This document shows, in pieces, positions 24,865 through 38,700 of a stretch of DNA of 64,000 nucleotides. The translations under genes and the position numbers were made by a program. A model generated the notes under the pieces. The model did no database searches and was not told the origin of the DNA. It worked only from the letters and a program-made list of their open reading frames with translations. How positions within the stretch are numbered: the first letter of the stretch is position 1; the number at the start of each line of letters is the position of its first letter. Location: assembly GCA_904063045.1 (NCBI GenBank), contig CAJFCJ010000016.1, positions 806,001-870,000 on the forward strand, written 5' to 3'. This DNA is from Dimorphilus gyrociliatus. Taxonomy: Eukaryota > Annelida > Polychaeta > Dinophilidae.

Positions 24865-26289
24865 ATGTCGACCGAAGATTATAAGTTTACCCTTGAAGCT
24901 AAATACTTGAAAAAGGCGAAAGATGAATTGAACGAAAATGATAGCGATAGAATGGATGCAATAGAGGCATTGAAAAATTGGATAAACGAACAAAAACATC
25001 TTAAATATCCAACTGGCAAGTATTGTTTGTTGTTCTATTACACTAATAATTATATTTAATATTTAATGTATTGTATTACATATACAATATACAATACTTG
25101 GAATTGTTAATTATGTAATTAATGAAGCTATTTTAAACATAGATACAATCAATCTTCTAAGAATTCTAAGATACGCAAAATTCAGTCAAATAAAGGCTAG
25201 ACAAACTATTGAAAATGTTATTCAGTTTGCTTTTAAATATCCCGATATTTTCTTTAATATCGATACAACTGATGAAACTTTCTTAAAGATTGCTAAAACT
25301 GGGTAAAGTATATACATTCTTTTGTTTTTACGACGTCACTAATCACGTGATGTATATCTTTTTTTATTTTCTTTCATTTATTAATTTATCTTTAGGCATT
25401 GCATCCCTCTACCCGGCTACGATGACGAAGGACGAAAAGTTTTATTGTTTAGATCATGTATAATTTCTTACTATTGATAATTTTTTAAAGTTATTATACT
25501 AACCCTGCAATTTACCTTTCATACAGCCGCCCTTCCTTTTGAACATGCTTTAAAAGAATACGGCATAGACGCCTATATGAGGTCATTTCGCGGTTGTTTT
25601 CTATCTTTATTTCAAGATGAAATGACTCAAATTAACGGTGTAGTACTGATTTTGGATATGACTGGTCTATCATTAAGATCAATGACTAAAATGAACGATC
25701 CTAAATTTAAATCGATTGAAAAAGACTCTCAAGTAAATTTCATAATATTCATATTTCATATATTAATAATTTAAAAATAAACAACAAACATAGGAAGCCA
25801 TTATCGGAAGACTTAAATCCTTTCATTTCTATAATATTGGAGGACTTTTTGAGGCGTTCTTCACTCTTTGTAAAGCTGTTATGAAAAAGAAGCTTATCGA
25901 GAGGGTATAATTTATCTCTATTCAAACAGGTACTCTACTTTAATTGTTGTTGAAAAACAGGTCAAGGTTCACGTTAATCTTGAAACCATGTATAGTTCTA
26001 TACCTAAAAGGATGCTTCCGGATGAATATTTATCAGATGATTATACTGGACCATCGGCTGGTTCAATTCAACATCTCATTGGTAAATAATTTCAAAATCA
26101 ATAGAATTGCAACTTGAATAAGAATTTATTTAATTATAAATAGATTTGGAGGTAAAGCGATTAACATCGGAAAAATGTAGAAATTATGTTCAACAGCAAT
26201 TCAAAAGAGAAAGATACTTTTACGATCCAAATTTAAAACCAAGAGAATCTACAGTCGTTCAACATTTTCGTAAATTGAACGTAGATTAA
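24865..26289 (+). CDS. CRAL-TRIO domain lipid-transfer protein, paralogue A
   Basis: Exons: 24865-25015, 25143-25302, 25396-25457, 25527-25732, 25794-25904, 25961-26081, 26144-26289; 318 aa, close to alpha-tocopherol transfer protein/clavesin length. The CRAL_TRIO_N helices include LLRILRYAKFSQIKAR. The Sec14-like lipid-binding fold follows (INGVVLILDMTGLS; FHFYNIGGLFEAFFTL; LPDEYLSDDYTGPSAGS). It ends in the family tail QHFRKLNVD. These cytosolic proteins carry hydrophobic ligands such as tocopherol, retinoids or phosphoinositides between membranes; this ligand is unknown. The first intron starts with GC (ACTG|GCAAGT), while both paralogues use GT at the same place. It is the first of three tandem copies. 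AATAAA lies at 26399. Confidence 0.92.
25016..25142 (+). other. GC-AG intron in CRAL-TRIO A
   Basis: The donor reads CTG|GCAAGT and the acceptor ACATAG. Exon 1 is 151 bp, exactly as in paralogue B, so the boundary is fixed by alignment. No GT donor keeps frame there. Confidence 0.75.
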
Positions 26290-27487
26290 TAGAAATGCAA
26301 ACTTTATATATATACTGTATATATAAAGTACTTGAACACTATATTCCTTTTGAAGGATGGAGTGGGTTTAAACGAATGGAATACTGTTGAAATTGTTGAA
26401 TAAACGATTTTTTTTGTTCAATGGCGCATTTTCTCAATCGATTTATTTATAATTAGAGAAATAAAATGTTGCTTTTATACCTTAAATGAAATTGTGTGAT
26501 TGTTACCTAAAATAGCATCTCTTCTCTCTCTCTCTCTCTCTCCAGTCCCCACTCCCCTTCCTCCACCCTCCTATTTTTTTCCAACTATTTGATACTGGTG
26601 TTAATTTAATAATAAATCAATTATTTTATAAATAAAACGTACCGTAAACAATGATTTTATCTTTTCTAGTACGCTAACCAGTTATCGCATAGATCTATCT
26701 ATTCACTACTTGTTATATTCATTATTTATTTATTATTCTCATTTAAATTGATAAAATCTATATTATCGCTCATCTAAATGCATTATATTAACAATAACAA
26801 TATACACCAATTAAAACGATTACATAATAAAATACTCGGAATCGATTAAAAGAAGTATATTATTAATATCATTAATATTTCTATTAGTAATTTATTATTA
26901 AGAAGCGGCGTTTTTCTCCTTGTTAATTTGAGAGATTATTGAGATGTAAAGACAATGTTTAGTAATCAGCTGTTTCTAATATTAGCATTACTATTAATGC
27001 ATCGTTATTTCTTGCTTGTTATACATTTTTATATGAAAACGAGGTCTGTTGGACTGTCAATAATGCTCAGCTTGTAGGTATATTGATCAAGGTAAAATAC
27101 CGACTGAATACAGAATTCAAGCACAATTCATATCTTTTCGTAATGGTAAATTATCGCTCACAGGGAATATAGTCTTTTACTATTACTGATTTGTATAAAA
27201 TATTGATAAATATTATTTAAAATGATCTTTTATATAAGATACTAATGACGTAAACTTAAATATGGAATATGGGGTATTGGTTGAAAGTAGTACATTGGAA
27301 CAGGCTGGGGAGAAGATATATACTACCCTAGAATTACATATATAAATATATAAACGAAATACCTTTGTGCGTCCAGTGTCTGCGTTTGAATTGCGGTAGT
27401 TGGACGATATCACATACGCAATTCGAATATTTGCATATCTCTCTTCCTTAAATCGTAAAATTAAGAAAGGATAACCATAGAGAAAAG
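26290..27487. other. Spacer between CRAL-TRIO A and B
   Basis: It contains an ATATACTGTATAT palindrome at 26308, a (CT)n run at 26522-26543 and otherwise plain AT-rich DNA. A TATAAA-like stretch at about 27340 may serve gene B. No coding sequence was seen. Confidence 0.45.
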
Positions 27488-28931
27488 ATGTCGAATGACG
27501 ATTATAAATTTACTTTGGAAGCTAAATACTTGAAAAAGGCTAAAGATGAATTGAACGAAAATGATAGCGATAGAATGGCCGCTGTTGAAGCTTTGAGAAA
27601 ATGGTTAAATGAGCAAAAACATCTTAAACATCCAAGTGGTAGGAGTCTAATTTAAATCGAGATACATACTGTATTTCAATATTCATTGCATATTTTACCT
27701 ATTATATAGCATATGTTAATTAAGTGATTATTCTAATTATAATAAATAGAGACTGAACATCTCCTAAGAGTTCTCAGACATGCAAAATTCAGTCAGATCA
27801 AGGCAAGAGAAACTCTGGAAAACGTTGCCGAATTTGCAATGAAACATTCAGATACATTCCACGATCTCAATCTTGCAGATAAAACCTTTTTAGATATTAT
27901 TAAAACAGGGTAATTACAATAACGATATTAGTAATAAACAATAAATTACAGTACTAGTATCTATGCAAGCATTCTTATGCAAAATATTCCCCATTCAGTC
28001 AGATGCTCTATCTTCCTGGCTACGACGACGAAGGAAGAAAAGTCTGCGTCTACAGACTAAGTAAAGTTTAATTTATTTCATATTTTTAGAACGATAGATT
28101 TATTAAACGTTCCTTCTCACCCCCTCTGCATTTAGACGCCTATCCAATCGAAAAAGCTATGAAGGAAGTTGGTGTACAGAATATCATCAAGTCTTGGAAT
28201 GCCTCCATGATGTCTTTCTTTTACGACGAAATGATACAAATTAATGGACTAGTTTTCATTTTAGATATGACTGGTTTATCGTTATCAGTAATCTCAAAAA
28301 TGAGTGATCCTAAAATAAAGAAATACGAAAAGGATAGCATGGTAGACAATCAACCAATCAATAAAATCAATCTAATTCAATAGACTACTAACAATAACCT
28401 ATATATGTATTTTTCTCTTTTTATAGAAAGCTTTGGTTGGTAGAATGAAAGCTTTTCATTATTATAACGTTGGAACCCTTTTCGAAGCTTTTTTTGCTTT
28501 TTACAAGACCATTATGAAAAAGAAGCTTATCGATAGAGTAAATATCAAAAAAAATCCTCTGTATACAAATTGCATAACATCATTTTTCAATAGGTTAAAG
28601 TGCACGATTCATTGGAATCTTTATACACTCATGTACCTAAAAGAATGCTTCCGGTTGAATATTTACCAGACGATTATGATGGACCGTCGGCAGGCACAAT
28701 ACAAGATCTCATTGGTAATTAATTATTCCTTGAATATAATTATAGATAAATGAAATAACAATTAATTATTTAATTAATTAATTAGATGAGGAATTGCAAC
28801 GATTACAATCCGATGTTTGTAAGAATTTCGCAAAGTCCTACTTCAGTAAGGAAAAGTACATGTACGATGAAACTTTAAAAGAAAAATCAACTGAACCGAT
28901 TCAACACTTTCGAAAATTGAATGTTGATTAA
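27488..28931 (+). CDS. CRAL-TRIO domain lipid-transfer protein, paralogue B
   Basis: Exons: 27488-27638, 27750-27909, 27999-28060, 28136-28341, 28427-28537, 28594-28714, 28786-28931; 318 aa. Exon lengths equal those of copy A throughout. The N-terminus (DDYKFTLEAKYLKKAKDELN) is nearly identical to A, so these two look like the most recent duplicates. Conserved pieces are LLRVLRHAKFSQIKAR, INGLVFILDMTGLS, FHYYNVGTLFEAFF and QHFRKLNVD. Exon 3 is placed at CATTCAG|T, because this acceptor alone keeps the paralogue frame. The role should be lipid binding and transfer as in A. The usual basic phosphoinositide-binding patch could not be assigned by eye. Confidence 0.92.
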
Positions 28932-29717
28932 AAGCATTTAGTCATTTTGTCTTGCAACCAGGTCACTAGGAATTTTTCGTTTATCTTCTCTAGTTAGTTT
29001 TTCTTTCTGCCACAGTTTATTATCATTAAAGTACACTGCATGCATTATTGCTATTATTACTATTATGCACAAAAAATTTACTATGGAAACGAGATTTTTT
29101 CTCTGTGTTTGGTGTGTTCAAAATATAGCAGAAAGGAAATTGCTTACCTTGTTATCAGTTTATTTAACAAACAACGAAGCATTTTTAGTCTTATTCTTTT
29201 CAATTTTTGAACAAATACAAAATAGCAAAAAAGTATTTAATCGTTTTCTATTACCGGTTTTCTATATTCAGAAGAAAGAACTAGGCCTCATCTCATCTCT
29301 TTCTCTCTGTCTCTCTCTCTCACTCTCTTCTATTAAAATCTATCCTTTATTATACAATAATCACATTTATAAGAGGCATTCTACCGATAGCTTAAACTAG
29401 AACATAGCGTAACCTAACCTTGATAAGGGCTTTGAATATTGATGTCGGATGATTTTAAACACTTCACCTTTGAAACATTTGACGCCAAACACATTCATAT
29501 ATACAATATACTGTAAAAAATAATATATATATACAGTATATATAATATCTCTCACGGTACTGGTTACATCTACCATAGATAGGCCAAATTACATAGAATT
29601 TGATAAGGTTTTTATCGGTAAAAAATGAGATAAGGGCTTATATGGTAATTATTATTGAAATTTAACTCTGTTCTGATTTACCGTTGAAACTGGAATAGAC
29701 TACTAATCTATCCGAAT
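28932..29717. other. Spacer between CRAL-TRIO B and C
   Basis: It holds a (CT)n tract at 29298-29328, an AGGCCT at 29282 and a TATACAGTATA palindrome near 29533. ORF 29065-29400 shows no protein-like composition. Confidence 0.4.
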
Positions 29718-31138
29718 ATGAACAGTCCACCAAACGAAGAATACGTTTGCACGTTAGATGGCAAATACCTAAAGAAGGCGAAAGATGAACTGAATGAAAA
29801 CGAATCCGATAGAAAGGCAGCCGTAGAAGCTTTGAGAGAATGGTTAATTAAACAAAAATACCTAAAATTTCATACAGGTTCTTGTTTGTCTGTCTGCTAT
29901 TCCTTACTTGTTTTACACGAAATTAACAAGTTAATTTTCTCTTAGACACTCCAAACCTTCTTAGAATATTGAGACATACGAAATTTAGTCAAATTAAGGC
30001 GAGGGAAACTATTGAATTGGTTGTTCAAACTGCGTTGAAAAATCCTGAAATATCGTTCAATTTGGATACTGCCGATGAAAAGTTTATTAGTTTCATTAAA
30101 CTTGGGTAATACGTTTAGTTTTCATATTTCATTTATATTCATTCGTTTTACTACTCCATTCTAGGCCATTGTTCTTTCTTCCGGGTCACGATGACTTTGG
30201 CCGAAAAGTTCTAGTTTACAAACAAAGTAATTACTTCATTAAACTTAATCAATAGGGCGTTTCTTTATTTGCATATCTATTTCTATTAAATTAGACGCTT
30301 ATCCTTTGGATGAATTAATGAAAAAGTATCCATTCCTTGATTTGATTAAGTATTGGAGGACATTTTTCTTATCTTACGTGAACGACGATATGTTTCAAGT
30401 TAACGGTCTTGTAATGATTATCGATATGACGGATTGTTCATTAAAAACAATGGCAAGCTTACGTAACCCTGACCTTATTAAATGGCAAAAAGAGAATCAG
30501 GTAGACGTCAGAAAGATGATAATATTGAATAAAACATTTACTTTCTCCATTCAAAACAGAACGTTCAAATAGCAAGATTGAAAAATTTTCATTATTATAA
30601 TATTGGAACATTTTTTGAGGCGCTTTTTTCAATTTATAAAACGTTCCTAAAGAAGAAGTTTATCGATAGGGTAAGGTTGAGTAACCGCAATATACAGTTG
30701 ATATACTGTATATATACAATATATATAGTATATACACAAACTAACAACACACATACATGCGAATATTATCCTCTTATTTAATTATTGTTTTGTTATTTTA
30801 TACGATCATTAGATTCGCGTTCACGATACTTTAGAATCAGTGTACGATAGCGTACCGAAAAGGATGCTACCGTTAGAGTACTTACCTGACGATTACAGTG
30901 GGCCATCTGGTGGTACTATTAAAGAAATTATAGGTAATCAATTATTTGTTGAATTTATTCAATTAATATACAAACTTTTCAATTGTGTATAGACGAGAAT
31001 ATTGAAAGATTGAAAAGTGAAAAATGCCGTACTAATTTATTAAAATATTCCGATAAAAGTAAATACTATTACGACAAAACGAAGAAGGAAAAAGATTCAA
31101 TACCCGTTCAACATTTTCGTAAATTGAATGTCGAATAA
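29718..31138 (+). CDS. CRAL-TRIO domain lipid-transfer protein, paralogue C
   Basis: Exons: 29718-29877, 29946-30105, 30165-30226, 30295-30500, 30560-30670, 30813-30933, 30993-31138; 321 aa. Exon 1 is nine bases longer than in A and B; the other six lengths are identical. Shared motifs are KYLKKAKDELNENESDR, LLRILRHTKFSQIKAR, VNGLVMIIDMTD, FHYYNIGTFFEALF, LPDDYSGPSGG and QHFRKLNVE. It is the most divergent copy: the helix after LPGHDDFGRKV differs, and the tail ends in Glu. It is probably a lipid carrier with a different ligand or expression. Confidence 0.92.
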
Positions 31139-32793
31139 TAGATAATAATACACAATATATACAAACGAAAATAATAATTAATAATTTCGATTGGTTTTAA
31201 TATTAAATATGAATTATTAATCGTTTATTTCATTGCTCTTTTAAGAGTTTAATTAAGAAAATATATCTATTATACGTCTTATCAATTATCTATTATCATA
31301 AAACGGAATTTGTTGAGTAGTATTGACGTTTTTAGGCAACGTTTATTTATGTTTGTATAAAAAGGAAGAAGAGATATTTAAAGAAATTAGGCTACGAATG
31401 TTAAAAAAAGCGGTAAAAAGTAATTAAATACAAGAGGAATACAAGTAAACTTTTCCCTGTTAGTTTATTTATCATTTATTCTTGTTGATAAAGCACTTTC
31501 TATTTTGTATTCAAAGGAAACATTTCATCTGCAAAACGTATGCTGCAGTTTTTGCAGATGTCGCTAACCCTGACAAGAATGCCACCTATTTGAATAAATA
31601 GTAACTAATTATATTATGCAGGCCTCTATCAAATTTAACCTTTCTGGTGCGTAAATATTTGGAGCAGATTAAATTATCAGATTGTATTACATTTTGTAGA
31701 AGAGGGGCTTCGAAAATATAAATATAAAAACACTTGCTTAGCCTGAGTCTACGTGCGAGAAATGGCAAAAGAAAATTCACTTAACTAAGTAATTCAATTC
31801 CTCAAGAAATATTAACTAACTATCCAACTTTTTTAAATAGCCTCTCCTTCATATTTGATTTATTCATCAGTATTATTTGGAATAAACATCACGTTTCTCT
31901 CCTTTCAGTCCTTTTTTCATCATTAATTTTTTTCCACTGCTTCCCCTCCTTCCTCGTGCACCCCCTTCTTTTACCTTATCTAAAATCGGTAATATCTTAT
32001 CAAAGTTCTCTTTTATTTTTTCTATGTTTTATGTTACAATTAGGATAAAAAAATTCAGATATTTCAGAACATATATATATAAACTGTATATACATATATT
32101 AGAGCAAGTTTCTTTATTCTCACAAGTTTTCTTTCAAATATGACACAATATCTTCATCTTTATTCAACATGTTTTCCTCCTCCACGCCTCCCTTCCCCTT
32201 TATTCTCTAATCTTTCCATTCTAATGTAATGATTAAGTAAAATGAAAAACAAATAGATTGACAATAAAATTAAGAGAAGGCGTTACTTTTTACTCTTTGG
32301 ATTATATTTTTTTTCGGTTTTTTTCTTTGATTTTTAAGCCAAAATCAAAATATTAAAAAAATATGAAATAAAATAGAAAATATATAAAAAAAAACACATT
32401 TCCTTTTCTTTGTTCTTTTAAAGAATAAAATCTAACAAAATATATCTGCATTCATTTAGCTTTCCTTCCCTGCCCCTCCTTCCCTTCCTTCCTCTCTCTC
32501 TCTCTCTCTCTCGCTCGCTCTCATTTCATTTTGTTCAAGTTTTTGAACAGAAAAAGATTAAAATATTTACAAAAAAAGTATAAAAACGTTCAACGTTTTC
32601 TGGGATTTTTCTTTATATTTTGTGAATTTTTTCCTTAATTTGTCTTTGTTTTTCCGCGCAGAGAAAAGAATTTGTTTAATAAAGATTTCAGATTTTTAAA
32701 AAAAATAGTAAAATTAAAAAAAATTCTTGATTAGTTAATTAATTAAAAAAAAAAAATAACCATAATAATTTCTTTTTAATTAATTAACTAATC
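31139..32793. other. Spacer and prickle 3' UTR
   Basis: The CRAL-TRIO C and prickle genes converge on this 1.65 kb. It is AT-rich with poly-A/T runs, pyrimidine tracts (31890-31980, 32170-32220) and a (CT)n repeat at 32490-32523. The right part is probably the prickle 3' UTR. No coding sequence was recognised. Confidence 0.45.
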
Positions 32794-35700
32794 CTATGAT
32801 ACAATACATTTTCTATGTTTTTTCTTCTTCGTAGGTCTTTGTGTAAAAGATTCAGATTGCACGTATGATATTTTTGGCCTGTAGGCAGAATAGTCAAATT
32901 CACTTTCGGATGAAGAGCAGGATGAACAATCGTCGGGTTCGGGCACATCAAATTTTACAGTTTTTCTCTCCGACAAATCAGGCATTGAAGAAAGTCTGGA
33001 AATTTGCATAAAATCCGATCGTCCTAGACTAGACGTTCTTTTTAGACGCATTTCCGATACGGAATGTTGCATAGCATTTTCCTGACTTATAATAAAATAG
33101 TCCTCAGCCCTTATCGGTGCAGAACAAGAGGAAGAGCAGTAAATGCCATCAGCGCGTCCGACAAAAGGCTTCCCCAAAAGGGAACATTTGCAGCTTTTAC
33201 ATCGGAAACATTCGGGCGTAGCGTGCCAATGGAATGTTCCGTATTTCATGTGACCTTGTTCTATAGCAATTGGACATCGGCAGGTTTCGCAGTGATCCGA
33301 GAATTTTATCTAAGGCGTATAAAGAAAATATAAGAGTAAATGGCATAAGAAAGAAGAAGAAAAGTAAATAGCAAGAAGATAGAAAAAAGGATTTAACACT
33401 AATGATGAACGCAATAAAGAGATTCATATGCGAGGCAGATGTTTCCAATCTCTTATCTTACCGAAATTCAAATCCGGCTACGGGGATATTTTCAAGTTTA
33501 CAGCAGCAATGAGTAACAAATGATTATTGGTAGCAGTATCAGGTAAATAAATACTGAACGTTATATATCTTTAGTTAGGTCTTAAGAAATCACGTTCTTA
33601 TTATAAATCAAGGGGAAAAACTAACAACTACCTGTTTTATCAGATCAATATTATTGTATATATAAAGTTTACTATATATATATATAGTAAAATTTATATA
33701 TATATATACTGTATATACTATACTGTATACAGATTTATAAGAAACATTGCCTCAATTCTAAAGGTTAATTCATCTTTCATCGTAGCTGAACTATGAAATA
33801 AATTATCATTTGACATACCTGAAAACAGGAGCAGCAATAAGGCGTTCCATCTTTCATTAGATAACGCTCTCCGCCGAGACATTTATCGCAATCATGACAG
33901 CAAAAATGTCTCATATGCCAACTCCGACCTTCTGCTTCGGTACATTCGTCAGCAAAAATTATCTCGTCGCATGCTGCGCAACGTGGTTTTAAAGTTTCGG
34001 CGTGATGACGACCGCAATATAAAGATCCACGCCAAAAGTAGATGAGATCAACCAGTAATTCGCCGCATACGCTACACGTAAAACAAGCGGGATGCCACAG
34101 GGCGTTTGGTCCGGCTCTTGATGTTACAACAGCCGAATCCCCTGGGGTAAAAGGTCGCCGACATTTATGGCAAGTTCCACTGACAACCGTTTGAACGTTG
34201 CCTCTCCCTAGAGCCTCTTTTTTCCTTCTTGAGCTAAATTGGCGTAGTTCTCTTTTTTCATCTTCACCCAATTCGTGGCAGTATCTGCATAATACAAACA
34301 TAAAACAGTATAAATCTAATGAATTTGTCCACTCTCAACAAAGTACTAACCGAACTTCATTATCGTGAGGGGGAAGTTGAAAGAGAAGTTGTTTAATCCT
34401 ATACTTTTCACCGACGCTATTAACATAAGGTATTTTATCGTCCGGTAAACAACTCATATACTTTTGAATTTGCGTAAGATTTAATCCAGCCGGTACCCAT
34501 GCGTACTCTTCGACAGCGCAACCCGAATCGTCGTCAGAATGATGACACGGAGGAATAATCTCATAAGTTTGATGAAGTCGAAGATGTTGTTGACAATGTC
34601 GGCAAATTTTCCTATAAAGAATTTATCGATATTGAACAACACTATACAACAAGTAATAAAATGAAAAAAAATCAATTAAACAATTATTTACATGTCCTAA
34701 TGCTTAAGCTAAGAGTCTCGAAAGCTAAAGATAGCGGTTTCCTCATACATTTCAAAGCCTCTAATCCTCTCCTCGTACGGTCTACGTAAATAAAGGTGGG
34801 GCATCTTTACTAATTAAAATAGTCATCCTAATAAAAGACTACTTTGTAGTAAGGACCAACGGAAAGAGAGAGAGAGAGAGAGAGAAAGAGACGGAGAGTA
34901 AAAAAATTGTTAAAGGTGAAAGGGTTAACAAATAAAATAGAGATAGTTGAAGAAAAAATAGATAAGGCCTTTCGGAATTTTATATTTTTTCCACTTTACG
35001 ACTACTTTTACGGTAGAATTAAGGCTATAAAAAGAAACTTTGGCTATTTCTATAGTATGAAAGCAAAGTTGAATAAGGAAATTTTAACGGCAATTTATTA
35101 TAAAGGACATTTATAAATTGACTGATTTAGTATTCCTCTTTGCTGAACTATTTAGTTATAAGTCAATTTTCAATGACAATCTACTAAGTGGCGAAAAAAG
35201 ACGGAACAGCTTTTTTTTAAAAAGGTAACGGGAGAACGAGATAAATAGAGAAAGAGATTAGGCAAAATACAAGTAAAGGCAGATAGGGAACTTTTAGATA
35301 TAGGTGTCAGCACTAGTAGAAAGCGTTTATTAAAAAGACGGTATATTCAAAATTAAATCGCGTATAAACAAGATACTCTGCACAAATTTGTTGGTTGACA
35401 TATATGTCAAAACTATTCATAAATATCATTATTGCTGTTATTTATAGTATTTAAGAGCAATAAATCAACCTTATCGTATTTCTGAGCTTTTGATGTTAAA
35501 AAATCATAGCGTCAGCTGATAAGGCCTGTATGCCCAAACTACTATAGCACCTCGGGCTGTTTAAAAGGTAGTAAAACGAGAAAAAAAATGGGAGGGGACG
35601 GGGTAAGCGAGAGAGCAGTAGGGTATGGGATAGGGGGGCCAAAAAGTGGGAGGGAAAGGGGAGGGTAAAAAGAAGTCACATGACTATGGAAGATAAAGGA

Positions 35701-38700
35701 TTTTTGTAAATGTCCCAATAACTAGCATTCTTCTGAATGGTTGTATTAATTCTCAATAGGATTAGATTAAAATTCTTCATATACACAAAAGTTAGCTAAA
35801 ATAGAAATAATAGAAAGATATATAAATGCATGAAAAAGGAAAGACATTAATAATAAATTAAGAGGCGAAAGAGAAAGAAAGAAAGAAGGAAAGAAAGAAA
35901 GAATGAATGAATGAATGAATGAATGAATGCTTCTTAAATCGTAAGAGGATTCTGTAAAATCCCTAAGACAAAAAGATTCTTTAGGCATTTAGATAATTTT
36001 AGACCTAAAGAAAAGGAAAATCCTACTTGGTTTATGGTTTAAGTTAGCATGTATAAAGAGGGGAGAAAAGAACGTTGAAATGCTAGTGATTAACTGTCAA
36101 CTTAGTTTTCCTATTTCGTATTTCAAATTATTTATTTTTACCTTTTTATTCCCTTTTGGATAAAAGGGAAAAAATCTCAATGTAATCACGTGATTTGAAA
36201 AGGAAAGGGAGCAGATGTGTAAATTTCTAGGTCAAATGTCGTATTATGACACCCTGGGCGCTTTGTAGATCGTATGTCAAAAAACGACCGCATAACCCGA
36301 TTATTAATTCGTAAAAGCATAATTTTTGACTTTGTTTTTGCGGTAAAATGAATTATTAAACAATATGGAAGAAAGAGGGGTGGAGGGAGGCGGAGGAGAG
36401 GAAAATGGTTAAATAGTATGTTTACAATAACATTTATAAATAATTCCTATTGTTTCTTCCTCAATAATAAAAACAACATAATATTTATTTATATATTAAT
36501 ACAAATATTACTAATTAGCCATTTTAATAATTCCCTCCTTTTAACTTGGTAAGACAATATACAAATCGGTCACGTGACTCATCGCTAATTTCTGGCAGAG
36601 AAAGACGAGCCAGAACCTGCTATTCATTTTAGATAGTCATTAATCACGGCTAATAGCCGAGCCAGTACGCGGCGGCGCTGTAAAAATTTGGCAGTTTTAT
36701 TGGGTAGTTTCAGCATACCGGCTGCACTGCGAAGAAAGAGAGCAGAGAAATCTTAGAACACGTGCAGCAAAACTGATAAAAAACAGGGGAATTTTTGCAG
36801 GTGTGGAAAATGTGCGGAATTTCTGGAGAACAAAACCAAATTTGCTATCACGCTTAGCCTATTATTTATTGGACACGGGTCAACAGAGGTCTATAGCTAT
36901 ATTGATAGCTAAAGACTGTATAGCATCATTGACATGATTTGTTTAATAAATTGCTTGATTAGTTGGCTTTTATAAAAAGAGACTTGCTCTTTTCCTCAAC
37001 AATTTTCTATCTCTTTACGTTTAAACTAAATAGTGAGAAAAGAAAATAAAAAAAGAGCTAAAGAAAACGTTCTAATTTAATGCAAATTCGAATAAAAAGA
37101 GTAAATAAACTACAACAGTTGGTTTCTTCTTTTAAAAAGAATGTTTTTTCAAACGTTCTTCTTCCTAAATGTTGAGATGCGAAAGAAATTCTCTTCGGCT
37201 AAGACAACACACTTAAAGGTGAATTGAAAAAATCTTCACAGGTGTTTCTCCTAAACTATGAAAGGCTAGCACGCTCCTTTAATACCCCATACGCCGTCGT
37301 TCGCTCTTGCCCCCTATCCCCCCACCGCCCGCCCCCCTTTTTTTTACCCCCCTCTTTCCTTCCTGCTTGCTTGCTTGCCTGCCTGCCTGCCGGCCGACTT
37401 GCACCTTAAACAAGCCTACTTTTTCTTTCTTATAACAACGTTTCCTAGATAGCAATATTATAAACAGTGTCCAACAAGGCAAAAAACATTCCCTCATCAG
37501 CTTTGAGAAATGTCTCATTTCGCGACGTTCCCTCGAGATGCCGTTCGCTAGACGCCCGATTTAATCAGCTGACGCTTTAGACGTCTTAATCCGACATTAA
37601 TACGGCTCGTGTTAGAAAGAATTTTGTAATCCGTTGTAATACGATTAAAACTAGGCTCTTTTCTATCAGTTTTTCTCTTTAATTTTTGTTTTGACTATAA
37701 TAGAAATCCCTTCCCTTCCAATGAACATTCAAGATGAAAAGTTCCAGCTGTGTTGTATAAAAAAAAAGAAAAGATCTGCCATCTTGCTATCTGATCTGAT
37801 CATCTAAATCTTGGTACTTAATCATCAATTCATACTGATTTCCAACCAACTGAATAATATTAATAATAGGAATAGAATGAAGAATAAAATTACGAGTATA
37901 GTGAGTAAAAGGAGATAGATAGATAGATTTCCCTTTGGCTTATATTACTGGATAGATTTCTAGCCCTAAGCGATTAATATTCATATAGTGTAGATCAAGT
38001 ATTAAATATATTCCAAAGCGTTCAGCCGTTTCGGTTAGGTATCGATAAATCGAGTATCTAAGAAGATTAGAAAATATACACTATTGTATAAGCCTATCCA
38101 ATTTCACAATAGAATGAATAGATATAAAACAAGTTAAAGTGGTTTAGTACAATTGCAAAGTAATAGTATAAATAAAAATTGACAATCGGCTTTATCTTCA
38201 GCCAGCTTTTTTTTTTATTATTTCTTTTAGAAAATAATCTTTTCATCGTCTATTAATATCTTAATAAGACATTCTTAACATGTCGTATAAACATACCAAA
38301 AGTTAGATTTACAGTCGAGTTAATTAACATAATCACATCTCGCTAATACCGTAATGTAATATAATACTTTATATAAACGTTTTGTTTAACTTATCTTAAC
38401 TCGAATTTTTTTCTTTTACAAGATTAAAACAACAAAGGAATACTACTATTACTATTAATACTATAATAACAAAAAAATACTACTATTACTACTACTAGAA
38501 CAACTTGGCAAATAGCAAGCTGAACCGTTGCCCGTTTCTCTTGAAATTATTCAATTAATACTTTCTAGTAAATAACAATTTTATTCAAGTCTTTATCTAT
38601 ATTAAACATATATATATATTGAATAAAGTATAAATTTGGTATTATTATGTCTGTAAATAGACTTTCTTTTCTATTTCTACGATTTTCCATTCACCGCGTA

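Noticed and set aside
33064-33333. Plus-strand ORF opposite prickle
   Set aside because: It is the antisense shadow of the LIM3 exon.
37279-37518. Gly/Arg-rich minus-strand ORF
   Set aside because: It is the G-rich tract and GCTT repeat read as protein.
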